Below are positions 1 to 22,599 of a stretch of 64,000 nt of DNA, one piece after another. The notes under the pieces were generated by a model. It searched no databases, was not told the origin of the DNA, and saw only the letters and a list, made by a program, of their open reading frames with translations. Where the stretch lies: contig NW_020312192.1 of assembly GCF_002999335.1 (NCBI RefSeq), positions 62,001 through 126,000 of the forward strand, given 5' to 3'. How positions within the stretch are numbered: position 1 is the stretch's first letter; each line of letters begins with the position of its first letter. The stretch is from Cyclospora cayetanensis. Lineage: Eukaryota; Apicomplexa; Conoidasida; Eucoccidiorida; Eimeriidae. The position numbers and the translations under genes are program-made.

Positions 1-11098
<11,098 letters not shown>

Positions 11099-13412
11099 GG
11101 GAGCAGCACGCAAGAGCGCTTGCGGCATCTGTTGTATTCCCTTCACCGCTCATAGAGCCCCGCTGAATGGCAGACACGAAGGCCTCAGCGCATATGCTCA
11201 CAAGGGTTTACAAGTGGTGCGCCAGCGGCGCTGCTTAAAGCAATAGTTGCTTAACCTATGAGACTCGACTGCTGCGGGGTGGGGGTGACCTTCTTGCGCC
11301 GCGCCGCAACGCAGCTGCGTTCAGCGTCAGCACCTGTGGAAGAGTTCGAGTTCAGGCATCGTCTATGTCTATGGTGGGAGTTTCACCCTTTTTTGCAGCC
11401 CCACTTGCTTCGGCTGAGGGTGGTACAGCGGCTAGGGCACCAGCTGCTGTAGCGTTTCCGTCTAGCCGAAGAAGCTGTCCTAGCGATAAGGGTTGGCAGG
11501 GGCTGCCGCAGCAGCAAAAGCAGACTTAGGGGCCCTAGAGGACAGCGGAGCTCCTGGAACATTGCAGTTGGCTGCTAGAGTGTCAGTTGCTGGCGACGTA
11601 ACGGCTGTTATGTCAGTGACCACATGAGCAGCCGAAGCTGGAGTAGTGATGCCAGCAGGTGTGCTTGAGCGAGCTTCTCGCCCCGCGCGAGCTTGAAAAG
11701 AGAAACGGGGATGAGCTTCATGGCGTCGACAAGATTCATGCATGCTAGTCCTACGGGCGCTTCCATGCAAATCTTAATCATTCCGGCACTCTGGACGTTG
11801 TTGTGTGCCTGGGGCGGAAGGCCGCGCGATTATGGGGGGTGGCTGCGAGCTCAGGAGATGCGGCTCGCAACAGGGCTCCTCGCACTGCAGCCGCAGTACT
11901 GGAACAGCATTTCTGCAGCTGTCATTCGGAGCTACACATGGCTCGTGGGACCAAGGGACCGTTGGAGCGGCATTTTAGTAGGGGCATTCTGGCGTCGATG
12001 TCTAGCCGTCTCCCCTCCTAGGTAGTACCTCAAGTGTTAGCAAAATGCACAAGGTGTTTCAGTAATGCTCAGCTCCTGCCTTGAGTGCTGGCTGAATTTG
12101 AAGCCCAGGGGTGCACGTGGCGCAAACATAAGTTGCTTCGCCAGATATTTTGTTGTGTGCCGAGGCTCTGGCTCGACAAGGCGCACAGCCTAAGGGCGGG
12201 AAGCAACATGGCTGGACTCTATTCAATTGGTGTACTTTTTGACCTACTAATAGGAGAACGCGGAGAGGTGCCACAGCCTTTGTGCATATATGTCGGGCGC
12301 ACGAAGTCGAATATTTAGCAGCTTCGCTGGGAGGCAGGTGGCTCCACCAAGGTATTTCAGATGGACACCTAGACGCGAACGCCTCCGCTGTCCTTTTGCA
12401 TGCTCTACGAATCTTATTTCTAACGGGTTGAGGAGCAGGGCCCTTGAGTTCGTTGTATCCCAGTTAGTCGCGGTAGCATGGCGCTGCGGGGGGCACAGGG
12501 AGCTACATAGGCCCAAAGCCTCATTAACACCAGCATTCAGCTTTTCGGTTTCGCCAATTCACTTCCAGTTTAACAAGTTCTGTAAAGTAACGAACGGAAA
12601 ACAAGAAAAGCGCTACAGCGGAAGCCCCAGCCGCATGCAACAGTCGACCCCTCCAGCGTAGCCCCACAGTTCCCCGCAAAAGGCCTGAAGGCCTCCCCCT
12701 GTGCAATTGTCGAGTGGTCAATCATCTTATCCCTACACTCTGGCGGAGAAATACTTATCATTGTTCAGTCGTTTGATTTGTCGTGCTTGGGTTTCCTCCC
12801 CTCGATCCTGCTTCAGCGGTAGCAGGGGCCTGAGAAAGTGGAGGTGTTGCTAGGGCCAGTATGCAAGATTCATTTCATAGCCCTGCGTACTTTGAAATTG
12901 GGTAGTGTGTCCAGTGGTGAAATCTGACTGATGCTAATTAGGGCTGTGCAAATTGAGAAGCCGCAAGAGCCTCGATTCCCCAGCTGGCCACGCGCAAGGC
13001 ACCGCCTTCACTTGTCGTGTTGGTGAGCTAGTGTACTGGGTTGTGTAGCCGTTTCATCTTTCACATCCTATTTGTTAAGAGGATTGACATTTTTGGCTGC
13101 TTCAGCGTTTGCTGGGACCAGCGTATCCTCTTGCGTGGGCACTCACTTGGCACTTCCATGAGTAGGGCAATCGAGCAGGTGTAGCAATGAAGAACAATCT
13201 TGTGCTTGAATCGCATGGTCTTCTCCCACCATCCGATGGCTTTGTCATCATGGAGGGCCGGGCAGTCCTTTACATGCGAAGATTGGCGCGTCGCGTTGCC
13301 CTCCATCAGCTGCCGCTGCTGTCTGTGCTGCGACTGTTTGACTCCGGGCGAACAGGAATTTTGTGATTTGTGACAGCAACAGCAGAACCAAGGAGCAACT
13401 GGTAGGCAGCGT
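11099..13412. other. Intergenic, no supported gene
   Basis: Contains only short open frames on both strands, without recognisable domains or matched splice signals. A plus-strand frame at 11693-12025 is the longest and is Trp/Arg-rich without features of a known family. Probably the kinase 3' UTR and spacer. Confidence 0.6.
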
Positions 13413-13484
13413 GGCTGTTTAGTCTAGTGGTATGATTCTCGCTTAGGGTGCGAGAGGTCCCGGGTTCAATTCCCGGAACAGCCC
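13413..13484 (+). tRNA. tRNA-Pro (anticodon AGG)
   Basis: A complete 72-nt cloverleaf. The acceptor stem GGCTGTT pairs with AACAGCC, the anticodon stem CTCGC pairs with GCGAG around the loop TTAGGGT (anticodon AGG at 13445-13447, decoding CCU proline), and the T-arm carries GGTTCAATTCC. No intron. The internal A box (TAGTCTAGTGG) and B box (GGTTCAATTCC) are the expected Pol III promoter elements. Confidence 0.97.
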
Positions 13485-13489
13485 TTTTT
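13485..13489 (+). terminator. Pol III T-run terminator of tRNA-Pro
   Basis: Five thymines directly follow the discriminator base, as expected for RNA polymerase III termination. Confidence 0.85.
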
Positions 13490-14981
13490 CTGCGCATGGA
13501 CATCTTGGTCGTCTTGTGGTAGTGAAATGCTGTTAGCAACGGCGTACTCTCTAGTATTTATGGGCTCCTAAGCGAAAAGGCCCCCTTTTGCCAGACGAGG
13601 ATGCAAAAACCTCAAAGTGCTTGCTGCGTGCGGATTTCTCGCTCTAATCTTTGTATTATTAGGATCTTTACAGTGTAGGGAGCGTACTACGTGCTGTGCT
13701 GTTTGGTTAAGCAGCATGTGTAGCTGTAAGGCCCCCGCCTGTTCCAGTAGGAGCAAATGAGGCCTTATTGTCACGAACATTGGGGAGAGACGCTTGGGAG
13801 TATTCTTTGCGTACGACGGGTAAAGAGGTATGCGCGCGTTTGCAAGCAAAGTCGTCGCTCTATTTGAGCGAATGCAATATCTACCCAAAAGGAAGTGATA
13901 GACGAGGAGAGGCATGATGCTGGTGGGTGTATTTGGCTGCAGACAACTGCGCACTTCTACAGTTGTCATCCTGTGTAATGTATTTTAGGAATAACAGCGA
14001 AGAACAAAAGCCTTTTTCTCGACTATCATACTGAACTGTAGTGAGAACGCCTGCACGCGTGCCTGTTGCTTGAGCGCTTTCTGCTCGTCGTTCTGGTAGT
14101 TGCGACTGCAACGCAGTGATTTTTGGCTGCAAAGAACGCATGCGCAACTAGCTTTTCAGTCAGTGTGCCCTTTAGGTGAGAAGTTGACACGTTTTGCGCG
14201 CCACTAGCTATGAAAAATGATCCGTTAGCAAGGATGCACTGGTTTTTAGTAGGCAGTTGTTGAAGGGCCATTAAGTGCAAAGCACTTTTCTACCAGAGAA
14301 GGCTACAGGGTCCTAACCAGGACAGTAATAACCTCATGAATGGGAACAGCAAATCCAACGTTGAGGTTTCCTTCGCATTTGTAGCTTGAATTCTTGCCTC
14401 TTGACACTCCTCAATCTGATTGCCGCTTGGACCCCCGGGACGCGTATGATGGTAGGCCGAACAAAGGCGCGAAACCACCTGAGCAGAAGCCTTGCTTCAG
14501 CATCATGCAGTTACACGTTTACGTTGCAAAACAGCGAACAGTGGCAGCTTTAATCCTAAGGGAAGCGAGTCGCGCCCAATTTGCAGAATAGGAGCAATGG
14601 CTTGGGTACTGCGGAGGCCAAACTCAATGTGAACCATGCATCAACCTAATACTTAGCGATGTAACGATGGCTATTCCGAACATGCACATATATCAGCAAT
14701 TGTTCTACAACTTTGATTCTTACTTCTGGTTTAGATTTTGATAACCAGCAGCGGCAAAGCTCTCGCACAATTACAAGCCCATACCAGCATATACACTTTG
14801 AAACGTGGCCCGTTTGTAACTATCCTGGAATGAAATATGAACTACAGTTTATCAACAGACCGTTTACGTTCTACCAAACCAAAGCGAACGGCTTTGTTGG
14901 GAAAAGTGCGTGTAGGTCTGGAAAGAGAGGCTACACGAATGTGCATTTCGAACAAGAGAAAATTGGATTTTGTGGAGCAAC
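13490..14981. other. Intergenic, no supported gene
   Basis: Only short open frames without matched splice sites. A plus-strand frame of 96 codons at 14713-15003 overlaps the 3' end of the minus-strand coiled-coil gene and shows no domain. Confidence 0.55.
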
Positions 14982-16798
14982 TCATACTCCACTATGGAAG
15001 TAATGCGCTCGTGAATTTCCATGCGTTGAGAGGCGACCTGTAGGGGTAGGCTCTTGTAGGAAAAGACCACTTTCTGTTTCACTCTCCTCCTGTATGGCAA
15101 AGCCGCATTCCATGTGATGTTGGGCCACTGTTATCCCCCATATAGTACTTGCCTCTCCTGGGCTTTCTCCTTCGCTGCTTTCTCCTGTACTTTCTGGCAC
15201 TTCTGCTTTGTCATCTGCCGCACCTAATCGGTTCCCACATAAGCACAATCAACCCTCTTGATGTATAGGTGCATCCGCTCACTTTCACTTGCCGCAACAG
15301 TTTCATGGCCTGACACGGCCTTTTTCAACTCGCTCATTTCCTCTTGACTTTTAATTTCGGTTTCCACTGTACATGGTAAGCAAGATGTGGCTGCAGCTGA
15401 TGAGTTTGTACGAGTATTCCTTTTGATCCCGTACCATCGCCGGCTTCTTGATCTGCAGCTTCAGCTTCGCGTTCAGCAAGAGCAACCTCATCTTCTGAGT
15501 CCTCCTGAAAGCATTCTGAACGAAGCTCAGAAGCATCGGCAGTCCAATCACGGCGTACTTCTTTCTTCCCTCCTGTGATTGCTTTCAGTTCCCCGGCCAG
15601 ATGTTTCTATTCAGCAACAATATTTTATTGAAGTGTCCGTTGCAACGCAAGCTAAATGTCTACCTCTGCGTCAAGGAGCTCCTGTAGCTTTTTCTTCTCA
15701 TGAGTCAATTCTGCCTGCTTTTTCTGTTCGTGGAGCTCAGCAACCACTTTTTTGCCAGATTAAGACATCACTCGGCTTTCTCCAAAATTATATACGCTCA
15801 AACCTATTGCTTCGGCTTCCTCATGCTTCGTCTTTTCCTCCTGTACCCGATTTTTCTAGCATTCTCCGCTCACACATCCAATATACAGTACCTGTTCTCG
15901 CAACCTAAGTGGCAGGTTGGTGTACACTTCGCAAGCTATCATGTTCACAAAATGGGTTTACTCATGCTCGGCATCCTCTTCAGCTTCTTTTGCGTGTGTA
16001 ACTTCCTGAGTTTGCCAGTTTCATGTACAAACTAGCGAATTGGGAGCCGGGAAGCATGATACCTTCTCCGCTTCAGCTAGCTCTTCGACAGCTAAAAAGA
16101 TAAACGCTCAGCATCTGGCAAAAAGTTCCCCATGGCATGCTGCTAACCTTCTTTGTGTTGTTTCACTTCGGCGTCTTTGGCCTAAACTGCAACATCAGAA
16201 CCAAACAGATGATGTCTTCTCTCAACAGTTTCGCACCAACTTGCGAAGGAGCGCCGATTCCTCATGATCCAAGTGCACACGCTCCTCAACTTGTTGTTGA
16301 ATTGCTAAAGTAGATATGCTTTCATGCTTTCTCTGCTAATGCTGCAGCTTTTCAGTGGGCCCACACCTTTTGCGATTTCTTTCTCGCCAGAAGCTGCATC
16401 GGGAGGTAAAAGGCGATACACCATGAACAATTCAGCAGTCAAGCAAAGGAGTTACCATCAAGTGGAATGCAGCATCCGCCTGGCTCTTTCTTCAAACGAA
16501 CGCCGAAGACGCACACTGCGTCGAGGACCAACAACCATCCAGCAAACGCTGTTTCAAGCCGCATCCCGTGCAACTTGACCACTCTCCCTTCAATCAGTGA
16601 CAGGCTGTGAATTCCATGTAAAACAATATGCAAGGAATCTAAACTGTGGAGATTCGCAGACTCCGATTCTACGCCCTCATACGCAGTGGTGGGCTGCACG
16701 ATGCAGGCGCCGCAAGAACCGTGCGTACACCGGATAAAGCTTCTGAGCAAGAAAGCTATGATGCCAGCTCTCTTTGAACTGCTTAGTTCACAAAACAT
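14982..16798 (-). CDS. Coiled-coil protein encoded by an array of mini-exons
   Basis: Unrecognised protein, reconstructed on the minus strand from AG/GT signals. Exons: 16456 upstream to about 16798 (start uncertain), 16393-16367, 16304-16237, 16181-16148, 16091-16063, 16005-15962, 15904-15892, 15855-15804, 15746-15664, 15606-15435, 15390-15283, and 15223-14982 with the stop. All junctions agree in phase. Most introns are 55-62 nt; two are 36 and 44 nt. The joined product is rich in Glu, Lys, Gln and Ala, with segments such as VEERVHLDHEE, AKDAEVKQHKE and HEKKKLQELLDAE, then an acidic stretch (CFQEDSEDE) and a Gly/Ser/Glu-rich tail. No single exon is long enough to stand out as an ORF. The alternative, a decayed gene with stops, is disfavoured because phases match at eleven consecutive junctions. 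Function is unknown. Confidence 0.55.
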
Positions 16799-17171
16799 TC
16801 AAGTTTTTTGGTATAGAGGAAGCTTTCTGGTAAGTTGAAAATTTTTTGCGTTCGGCTGTTGGGGTGGTTTTTGACAACATCGTACGAACAGTTCATGGCC
16901 ATCCAACCTATGAGTCGTATAAAATTATAAAAGACAGTCAATCTGTTTGCGTGAACACGAAAGTTACAGACCTTCAGACCTGAAACAGCTATTTGAGCAG
17001 TCTCCACACACTCACTTCCCCCATCTTGCTTCCTTAGTATCGAAACCTGATCACATTTCATGATATTTGAGAAACGCCAATTCAGAGCCCTAAGATTCAC
17101 ATATAGGAATCTCATATTGTATTAATATCGTGTGTCCACATTTTCAGTCATTTGAAGCAGTAATTCTTCAC

Positions 17172-17711
17172 CTGTAGGCGGGGAAACATGCAATCAAAAC
17201 GCCCCCTGCGGCGGAGGCGTGGCGATAAGGGATTGCAGTTTATGGCACGGATCTCGGCGCTCGAAAGTACCGACGACGAATGTAGAGTATCGCCATAAAC
17301 AATGTATGCAAATAAAAGCCGCTCTATGGACACCCATTTTGTAATCAAGAAGTTGTCATTTGTGAGTCTTTGCCCTGCAAATATGGACAGTTTTTCCCTC
17401 CAGCAGGTGCGGGGCATGCGGCCAAGCCCACTGAAACCAATGTTCTTGGCAGAGTCGTCCACTCATCTTTTTTACCCCCAGGAACGATATGAATTGGGTG
17501 TTAAAGAGCCAGACCAGGCAAAGAGTGAGTTCGTTAGAATGACATGCTGATCAAAGGTCACCTGGCAATCCTTGTGGACGTCACCAAAACCATTCCACAT
17601 GGTTTCGCTCGGCTTAATGGGCATATTTAGCTCAATATGCACACATGTGTAAGGCTTTTGTTGTATGCGGCGTTGATAAAGTTTTCCTTCCTCCTTCGGT
17701 CGCAACCCCAA
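17172..17711 (-). CDS. Candidate upstream exons, possibly of the coiled-coil gene
   Basis: Two minus-strand exons join in phase: the first ends at 17476 and the second runs 17430-17172, across a 45-nt intron similar in size to those of the neighbouring mini-exon gene. The joined peptide includes VHIELNMPIKPSE, WNGFGDVHKDCQVTFDQH and NPLSPRLRRRGRFD and looks like a folded segment, not low complexity. No domain was recognised. A further open stretch at 17115-16783 on the same strand could link it to the coiled-coil gene, but the phases there did not match. The start is not determined. Confidence 0.4.
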
Positions 17712-17960
17712 AGCTGCCTTGGGTCACGGGCTGAATTCAAGGGTACTTAAATAGGACCGCGTGGAACAATGTAGAAACGTTGGAGCCGCATTAAAACTGC
17801 TTTTAGAATGTTCGAAAGGGTTCTCTAGCTGTCATGTCCATCTTTGGACAGTTTTTCTGAGTCTTGAGGGACTTCTAGGCACAATCTTCAGCACAATCTT
17901 GTTCAAGTATGAAGTATCTAGCTTCCATTAAGCTAATAGCAAGCAGAAGCAAGTGCAGGG

Positions 17961-20678
17961 ATGACGCAGGAGCACCACACGCCAGACGAGTCCTGGGAGA
18001 TTACGTCGGATGTAGACCGCCCTCCATGGGGGGGCTCTTTTCAAGGCCCTGCCAAAGTGTCAGATAATAATTTTAGGCAGTCGATGTCGTCTTTATCAGG
18101 GTCTGCTGAAAGTCTGTGCTCCTCGCTGTGCCGAAATATCGAACGACCCTCAAAATTACTTTCACAGAAACAGAGCCCCGCATTCGCGGCCAGGCAGCCA
18201 CTAGAAAGCCAGTCGGTGGCGCCTTGGGCAGCTATCCCCAAGGATCGATATGTTTCAGAAGAATCAACTACCCCAGAGGCTGCGGCGATTGTAGATGCTG
18301 TGGGGATCACGCCTTCAAAAGCTCCTGCCGTCTGCTCACTGCCCGCAGAAGCCGCCAATGGACCTACGGTGGCCCCTCCAGGGATTCCTGGCCCTGATTC
18401 AGCAACAAAACATCTGCACCTAGCAAACCAAGCACATAGTAAAAATATAAGACCGACTGATTTATTTGGGGAAGAGCCAACACGGTGCCACCTTGCCCAC
18501 TTTTCGCCCTCTAGGCTTCGAAGGGCCCGGAATGACTGTAGGACGCCCCGGGCCAGCCATGGGCTTCAACATTGGCAAAACAATGGGGAGCAAAAGCAGC
18601 AGAATGACGGTAAAGGGGAAACGAGGCTGGCACGTAGAGTCCCTCCGTGGACGCGGCCCTTCTTGAGCTCTGGGAGGCTGCGCTCAAATTCGCCGGAGCG
18701 CCATCAAACCCCACCACTAGCGCTATGTCCCCTCATAAAGCCCATTGCTGCACAGAGTATGAGCATAAGCCGCAGAGCAAGCACTTCCGACATGCTTTCT
18801 TATAGGCAGCATGCTTCAAAGGCTGGCCTGCAGAGAGAGGCTTCCTGGTCTCATCCAGTGCACCACCCTCGGCTACTCCGGCTTATCACTGCCGACAGGG
18901 AACGCAGAGGATTTGTGGAGGCACGAGAAGCCTTAGAAAAACTTCAGGTTTGCTGGAGCATGCCGACGACACAAGGCTTCTCTGCATGTGCTGCTGGGGC
19001 CAGTCGAGCAGCAGCTGCTGCTGCAGAAGACGTCACATCAGCGCTAAAAGCAAGATGGATGCACTGTCCAGTAGCTTCGTCGGTAAAAGAGATCTCAGAG
19101 AACAAAATATCGGGGGTTAATAGTATGAGTGCAACACGAGCCGACTCCTCCCGAGGGATCAGCGATATTTCCACGTCTCATCAGGGGAGTATTTCATGTC
19201 CTCATGCTCCTCAAGAAAGCAGCAGTCCTCCAGCAAGTGTTTCGACGGTGCACTGTGGGCGCTACGGTAAACGAGTACCCATGCAGTGCTCCTCTCAGTA
19301 CGATAATACACCAGCCGCCATGTCAGCTTTGAACGATGCTCCTACAGACGCTGCACTGACGTCTTTAAGCGCCTCTGCAGCATCTGCAGCTCCCGCTGTT
19401 GCTACTGTGGGATTAGAGAACCTAGCAGCATTGAACACAGCAAACGTGGAGTTGCAGGCACTGTATGCGAAAACAGCAGCGCTCAAAACAAAAGGGGATC
19501 TAGCGAGGGTGGAGGTGCGAGAAACAGCAGGAGCATTAGGAGATGCGGAAAGGGAAACAGGAACTGAGGCAGCAGCCACTCTGCTCGAGTGGCAGAGTTA
19601 CCATAGTACTAGTGCATGGCACTCAAAAAGAGGCTTTGGCAAAGAGCCCCTTTTTATTTGCCATGACCCCGAGCCACCTGCAGGAGACAAAAATAGTAGT
19701 AGCACCAAGTGTGAGACGCCCATTCGCCTGCCTCGCAAGGTCTGGAGGATTTTCAAGACTCCACGGATTTTGAGACTCAAGGTTGTTACCTTTGGGCCCC
19801 CTAAAAGTGGTAAAAGCTGCTTGGTTAGGCGTTTTTGTGAGCGGCGTTTTGTTGGAGTCTCTCCAGGAGCCCACGAGCAGCTGTGGGGGACCTTAGCGAA
19901 TCAAACCATCGGCTCTGACTTTGGCTTGAAGGATGTGGAGCTTGCATCTGGAGAGACAGTCCGATTGCACTTCGTGGATCTCTCAGGGGCTCCCGTGTAT
20001 GCAGAGGCGGGAGAAGGGGCCTTCCTAGGCGCGGATGTAATGATGTGCGTCTTTGACTCGGAGAACCCCCACTCTCTGAAAGAGGCCCTCGTGCAGCTGC
20101 AGCAAGCAAAATCCTTAGCTGGTACCGATACACCCCGTCTTAATACTAAGGTCTAGATATAAAAGCTGTGCAAAGAAATGTGCACTATGCCATTTGTGCC
20201 CAACGACGTGTAACGGGAGGGCAGCTGAACCGAGAAAAGATATGTGGAATTTACAGAAACTGCAACTGCAGCTAGCAGCGTGACCCCCGCAACAGCGCCA
20301 AGGGTGCATGCTTTCTCTGTATCTGCCTTTGGCACTGCGGGAGTTGATACGGTGCTTCTGTCCAGTTTAGAGTGCAGCTTTGGAGCGTAGGGTTTCAAGC
20401 ACGGCTCCGATACTGCAATCAGGAAAGAGGTCTGATTTGTTTTCCCTTCTGTGCACGCAGCTGAGAATACCATAATGGCCTTGGTCGCCGCCAAGTCAGG
20501 TGGATCTACTGCTGCAGTAGCCGCTGCTGATGCTGGGAGAAAAGCAGCATCTGCGGCTGGAGCCCACTTTTACGCAGTGTGCGCGGAAACAGCTCAGGGC
20601 GTCGACACCCTCTTTCTTGAAACAGCTGCCAAGGCAGCAGCGCGAGTGAAATCCAGCTGCTGCTTTCACAATTTCTAG
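17961..20678 (+). CDS. Rab-like small GTPase domain with ~600-residue N-terminal extension
   Basis: Two exons, 17961-20121 and 20461-20678, join in phase 1 to give 792 residues. Residues 1 to about 600 are Ser/Ala/Gln/Arg-rich with no recognised domain. A Ras-superfamily domain follows: P-loop GPPKSGKS (about 612), switch I TIGSDFG (649), a G3-like DLSGAP (673) and, from exon 2, a C-terminal part ending with adjacent cysteines (SSCCFHNF). Rab proteins usually have TIGVDF, DTAGQE, NKxD and a terminal CC or CXC. Here the G3 glutamine is absent and the G4 position reads AAKS where NKxD is expected, so hydrolysis and guanine specificity may be altered. The cysteine pair is not strictly terminal, so prenylation is uncertain. 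The gene is divergent from the minus-strand exons ending at 17711, sharing a 249-bp intergenic gap. Confidence 0.72.
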
Positions 20679-22599
20679 CCTTATATGATCAGCGTATTTT
20701 CAGGCAGTCACCCCCTGTACAGGATCAAGGGTCAGCTATAAGAAAGCGGCCCTCTATGAGCGAAGAGGCCTCTACTATGCAGAATGGATCGGCCAATATC
20801 TTGCGTGCCATGGTTCAGGCTTTAAAATTCGTTGGTGCTAGGATGCAAAGTTGCTTGCTCGTTGACTGAAGGCCTATACACAGAGGCAAAGGGGGGAGCA
20901 TTGCACCAGCGCGGGGCCGATAGATCCACGGTTCCTGTTTTGCAGTTCTCGTGAAGCTGTGAAACATGAAGATTTTAGAACTTTCCAGGAAGAGTAAATA
21001 GATCGCACAGAGGCACGGCATCAGCCATCGCACATGGCACGGATGCTGCTTCTTTATACATGCCGCTACTGTGTTGTCAGCAAAACTAATCGCTCACTGA
21101 GGCAGAGCCGTTGAAAGCAAAGCGGGCATGAAACTATGGGAGGACAATTGACCAACCACATGATCGTTATGTTGCTCTGGCCGCCTTTCAGCATGTAGAA
21201 GCCCCCTTTGCCATCTTTACTGTGGCAATAAACAACCACTTGCAAGCACGGATCAGTACGGCATTAGACGAAATTGTAGGACCCATAACATAAGTTGATA
21301 CCTAATATCTCCCTGAGTTATAATAAGTAACACTACGTGTATATGGCCTGGTAAGCAGGGTATTACAGTTGGAAGCCTATCATGTAGTCCAATTGGGTCA
21401 GGAACTGTGCGCCCCAGATGATTGCGATTACGGGTGGAATGATCACTAAAAGCGTGCCTGATAGTCTTTGCCGATTGCTTCTGTGTTGCCGCGCAAACTA
21501 TGCTTGTCCGGAATATCGTGAGCTGTTAAAGGAAAGCCTGACATCAGCAGTAAGGTAAATGAACCAGACCACTCTTCGCTTACTAGTGAAGCCGTTACCA
21601 TTGCCAGACTCGCCCATAGTCTGATATTTCGATATTGTTGTTTGAACTAGACATATCTCCTTTGTAGATCGTACAGTAGCTTGCTAATGTAGGAAATAAA
21701 ATTAGATGTTTAATTTGCACGTATGTCCCCGAGCTCACTCTCTACCTAACAAACCTGTTGCAGGGATTACCGCTATGCCAGATCGAAGGATGCCTTCCAA
21801 TCGAATACAGAAGCTTAAGATTGGTACTCTGATTTTAAGCACAAACTCTTTTTTCTGTTGAACTGCTAAGTGCCCTGAACAAAAATTCTATCCAAGGTTT
21901 AGGAGGAACAACAGTTGGTGCCTTTGGGACCTAGTTGGTCCCACAATAGTCAGTCTGGGCACTTAGTAGACGCATTCATTCAAGGCTTCCAAATTTACAT
22001 CAGGTTAAGCTACCTAGAAAGCTTTGTTGAAAGCAGAACCCTTGCACTGTATTCTACAATCCTTGATAGCAGTGCGAAATATGCTGGTGATACACATCCA
22101 TATTTTCTGTGTATCGGCCGTAGGTTGGGCTGCCTATCAGAAGCATTCCAGACACAGGCTTGAATTCCCGTGATCCGGCCATCGGCGAGCCGGGAAAATT
22201 TGATGGTTTCGTGAGTAGCATGATTCGCTTTAGCGGTTTGAGGCTTATTATTTCATCCAAGACCCATCAGCAATGTACCGGTAGCACAGTTGGTGGTGGG
22301 GCCATTTCGTTTCTGCTGCCCAGGTAGCCCATATACGCAACTGTAAATAGCAGGAATGGTGTCTCTGGAAGGCAAGAAGCAGCACAGAGGGAAGGTGTCA
22401 GTCTGCAATAAAGGAATACATGTGGAGTATTTCTACCGTTGTTTGTCGCCTCCCTGTATGCAAATTAGTGTGAGCCCCTAATGTTTTGCGAGGCCCCGCA
22501 CAATGTAGGGTCAACCCGTAACTCTTGGGGCTGCTTGCCCCCGTGTGGAAGTTACGTTCATATTGCAGTTTATTTATTTTTCGCTTCCTGCTTTTTGTG
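20679..22599. other. Intergenic, no supported gene
   Basis: AT-richer sequence with only short frames on both strands, no repeats of note and no coding-like exon that I could join in phase. It may contain the 3' UTR of the GTPase gene and the promoter of the gene starting at 22600. Confidence 0.6.

Noticed and set aside
11099..13412. Telomere-like TTTAGGG repeats expected in repeat-rich Eimeria segments
   Set aside because: None were found here or elsewhere in the window by eye.
15127..15148. Extra intron between 15149 and 15127 in the coiled-coil gene
   Set aside because: It would be only 21 nt, and the frame is open straight through to the stop at 14982.
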